38,472 nucleotides of DNA from Schizochytrium sp. CCTCC M209059 (taxonomy: Eukaryota; Sar; Bigyra; Thraustochytrida; Thraustochytriidae): positions 82,735 through 121,206 of the forward strand of contig KN805453.1 of the NCBI GenBank assembly GCA_000818945.1, written 5' to 3'. Of this stretch, positions 36,001-38,472 are shown piece by piece; within the stretch, counting starts at the first letter, position 1; each line of letters begins with the position of its first letter. Below the pieces are notes generated by a model. It searched no databases. It was not told where the DNA came from and saw only the letters and a program-made list of their open reading frames with translations. The translations under genes were made by a program, and so were the position numbers.

Positions 36001-38472
36001 GGCATTGTTCTCATCCTTGGCTTTGCAAACGTAAAACAGCGCTGTCTGGCCTAGAGTGTCCCGCGTGTCGATTTGGGCCCCGCTAACGACCAGCTTTTCT
36101 GTCTCCGAAATGTCCCCGTTCTTGCACGCCTGCATGAGAGGCGTCTGACTCTGATGGTACAGAATCTGATTGCGTACGGAAGCGGCTTCGAGACCAGGAT
36201 CGTGGTGGTCGATGCTGTAATTTCGAAATGTCAGAAGGAGGAGTTCGATGCGGATTAGGGGCTCTCTTTGGAACTTACTTGAGCGTTTGCAATGTTTTGT
36301 TTTCTGCGAGTGCGATTGCTAGCGCCGTAACGCCCTCGTGGCCGATATTGTTGTCACGAAGACTGCGCTCGTTATGATCATGAGACGCCAAGATGAACGA
36401 AATCGCGACAAGAGTTGCATTCCGTCGCATCGCATGCGTGCGTGCGTACGTGAGTTTGTGGTCAGCTCTTGTTGCTTCTTGGGCTTCTTTATGGCCCCAC
36501 TTTCACTTTGTCGCAATGACTTACTCTAGCTCTTGCAGCGACTCATTGTTCGCGAGTGCGTTTGCTAGCGCCGTAGCGCCCTCGTCGCCGATCTTGTTGT
36601 TCTGAAGTCTGCGCTTGTCAAAATATAAGACGCCAAGATGAAACGGAATCGCGCCAAGGGTTGCATTCCGTTGCATCCCATGCGTGCGTGCGTACGTGAG
36701 CTGTGGTCAGCTCTTGTTGCTTTCTTCTTGGGCTTCTGTATGGCCCCACTTTCACTTTGTCGCAATGACTTACTCTAGCTCTTGCAGCGACTCATTGTTC
36801 GCGAGTGCGTTTGCTAGCGCCGTAGCGCCCTCGTCGCCGATCTTGTTGTTCTGAAGTCTGCGCTTGTCAAAATATAAGACGCCAAGATGAAACGGAATCG
36901 CGCCAAGGGTTGCATTCCGTTGCATCCCATGCGTGCGTGCGTACGTGAGCTGTGGTCAGCTCTTGTTGCTTTCTTCTTGGGCTTCTGTATGGCCCCACTT
37001 TCACTTTGTCGCAATGACTTACTCTAGCGTGTGCAGCGACTCATTATTCGCGAGTGCGTTCGCTAGCGCCCTGGCGCCCTCGTGGCCGATATTGTTGTTC
37101 GGAAGACTGCGCTCGTCATAATATGAGATGCCAAGATGAGTGACATCGCGCCAAGCATTGTATTCCGTCGCATCCCATGGGTGTGTTCGTACGTGAGCTG
37201 TGGTCAGCTCTTGTTGCTTTCTTCTTGGGCTTCTTTATGGCCCCACTTCCACTTTGTCGCAATGACTTACTCTAGCGACTGCAGCGACTCATTGTTCGCG
37301 AGTGCGTTCGCCAGCGCCGTAGCGCCCTTGTCGCCAATCTTGTTGTTCCAAAGACTGCGCTCGTCATAACATGGGACGCCGAGATGAACGAAATCGCGCC
37401 AAGGGTTGCATTCCGTCGCATTGCGTGTGTGCGTGCGTGAGGTGTGGTCAGCTCTTGTTGCTTTCTTCTTGGGCTTCTTTATGGCCCCACTTTCACTTTG
37501 TCGCAATGACTTACGATAGCTCTTGCAGCGACTCATTATTCGCGAGTGCGTTCGCCAGCGCCGACGCGCCCTCGTCGCCGATATAGTTGTTCCAAAGACT
37601 GCGCTCGTCATAACATGAGACGCCGAGATGAACGAAAACGCGTCAAGGGTTGCATTTCGTCGCATCCCATGCGTGTGTGCGTGAGTTGTGGTCAGCTTTG
37701 ATTGTTTTCTTCTTCGGCTTATTTATGACCCCACTTTCACTTTGTCGCAATGACTTACTCTAGCGTATGCAGCGACTCATTGTTCGCGAGTGCGTTTGCC
37801 AGCGTCGTAGCGCCCTCGTCGCCGATGTTGCTGTTCTGAAGACTGCGCTCGTCATAACATGAGACGCAGAGATAAACGAAATCGCGCCAAGAGTTGCATT
37901 CCGTCGCATCCCATGCGTGCGTGCGTATGTGAGGTGTGGTCAGCTCTTGTTGCTTTCTTCTTGGGCTTCTTTATGGCCCCACTTTCACTTTGTCGCAATG
38001 ACTTACAATAGCGTATGCAGCGACTCATTTTTTGCGAGTGCGTTTGACAACACCGTAGCGCCCTCGTTGCCGATATTGTTGTAACAAAGACTGCGCTCGT
38101 TATAAACATGAGACGCCAAGATAAACGAAATCGCGCCAAGGGTTGCATTCCGACGCATCACATGCGTGCGTGCGTACGTGAGTTTGTGGTCAGCTCTTGT
38201 TGCTTTCTTCTTGGGCTTCTGGCCCACTTTCACTTTGTCGCAATGAAATGACTTACAATAGCGTATGCAGCGACTCATTGTTCGCGAGTGCGTTCGCCAG
38301 CGCCGCAGCGCCCTCGTCGCCAATATTGTTGCTATTAAGTCTGCGCTCATTATAACATGAGACGCCAAGATGAAACGGAATCGCGCCAAGAGTTGCATTC
38401 CGTTGCATCCCATGCGTGCGTGCGTGCGTGTGTGCGTACGTGAGGTGTGGTCAGCTCTTGTTGCTTTCTTCT
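33061..38472 (-). CDS. LRR-ankyrin-kinase-RBR-like protein, paralog B (5' end outside window)
   Basis: The last exon is 36214-33061 and encodes ankyrin repeats, the helical region, kinase and RBR-like part, about half identical to paralog A by eye. Upstream exons are 36362-36279, 36608-36525, 36857-36774, 37106-37023, 37354-37271, 37598-37515, 37842-37759, 38090-38007 and 38340-38257. Each is 84 nt, phase 2 and encodes one LRR. All joins keep one frame; the last splice joins AA to C, giving Asn. The final intron is only 64 nt; the others are 160-166 nt. Kinase marks are VLK (Lys at 34413-34411), HCDVKPEN (34143-34120), DFD (34083-34075) and APE. As in paralog A, the alpha-C position has Gln (FYRQV) instead of Glu. 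The RING-like cluster starts CGICLDVY near 33792, and CPRC...DGCCALKC lies near 33411-33350. The array continues off the right edge, so the true LRR number and the start are unknown. Confidence 0.85.
36279..38472 (-). repeat. Tandem exon-intron array encoding single LRRs (nine or more units)
   Basis: Nine units with periods of 246, 249, 249, 248, 244, 244, 248 and 250 bp each hold one 84-nt LRR exon and a 160-166-nt intron. The exon length never varies. On the minus strand introns start GTAAGTCATTGCG (except the one next to the last exon) and end GAGCGCAG or AAGCGCAG. The intron bodies are nearly the same in all units, including CACGTACGCACGC-type and CAACAAGAGCTGACC segments. A tenth intron begins at 38341 and runs off the edge. 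The spacing looks CRISPR-like at first glance, but the splice sites and open exons explain it. Confidence 0.95.
36525..37022 (-). repeat. Two identical adjacent 249-bp LRR exon-intron units
   Basis: Bases 36525-36773 and 36774-37022 are identical at every position I compared, intron included. Both exons encode the repeat LQNNKIGDEGATALANAL followed by ANNESLQEL. This is a very recent duplication or conversion, or possibly an assembly duplication. Confidence 0.95.

Noticed and set aside
36279..38472. Regularly spaced repeats that could suggest a CRISPR array
   Set aside because: The units are about 247 bp with 84-nt open exons and GT-AG introns in a eukaryotic gene, so they are an LRR exon array.

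Overview
The window is eukaryotic nuclear DNA. The genes include a cytoplasmic dynein-2 subunit, a 26S proteasome lid subunit, a 9-1-1 clamp subunit, several proteins with mitochondrial presequences, GT-AG introns and a eukaryotic tRNA-Glu. Most genes are single-exon and tightly packed. The noncoding DNA is rich in simple repeats, and one run of N (10519-11013) is an assembly gap. The mix of a flagellar dynein, ALA synthase, animal-like GDH and compact genes fits a heterotrophic stramenopile, most likely a labyrinthulomycete (thraustochytrid). That assignment is inference, because no rRNA is present.

Left part (1-17130): D-2-hydroxyglutarate dehydrogenase (+), a cyclic-nucleotide-binding K+ channel (+), dynein-2 light intermediate chain (-), 5-aminolevulinate synthase (-), a gene-free stretch of about 2.7 kb with the gap, presequence protease PreP (-) and a SET-domain protein (+). 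The 3' end of the SET gene is tandemly repeated. Middle part (17131-28412): an ApaG-domain protein (-), an unrecognised small probable mitochondrial protein (-), glutamate dehydrogenase (+), a long GAAA microsatellite, RAD1 (+), RPN7 (-), a two-exon secreted cysteine-containing protein (+) and tRNA-Glu(CTC). Much of this is housekeeping: mitochondrial metabolism (D2HGDH, ALAS, GDH, PreP), proteolysis, the checkpoint clamp and intraflagellar transport. I see no operon-like functional cluster.

Right part (28413-38472): two tandem minus-strand paralogs form the most interesting system here. Each encodes leucine-rich repeats, ankyrin repeats, a long helical region, an atypical protein kinase domain and a RING/Rcat zinc region resembling RBR ubiquitin ligases. 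Every LRR is encoded by its own 84-nt exon (28 codons, phase-2 introns). Gene A has three LRR exons with unrelated short introns. Gene B has at least nine, in a tandem exon-intron array of about 247 bp per unit that runs off the right edge. The introns are almost homogenised and two adjacent units are identical over 249 bp. Amino-acid variation between repeats is concentrated on the predicted exposed beta-strand face. This looks like a rapidly changing recognition array joined to kinase and ubiquitin-ligase-like output domains. A receptor or immune-like role is inference.
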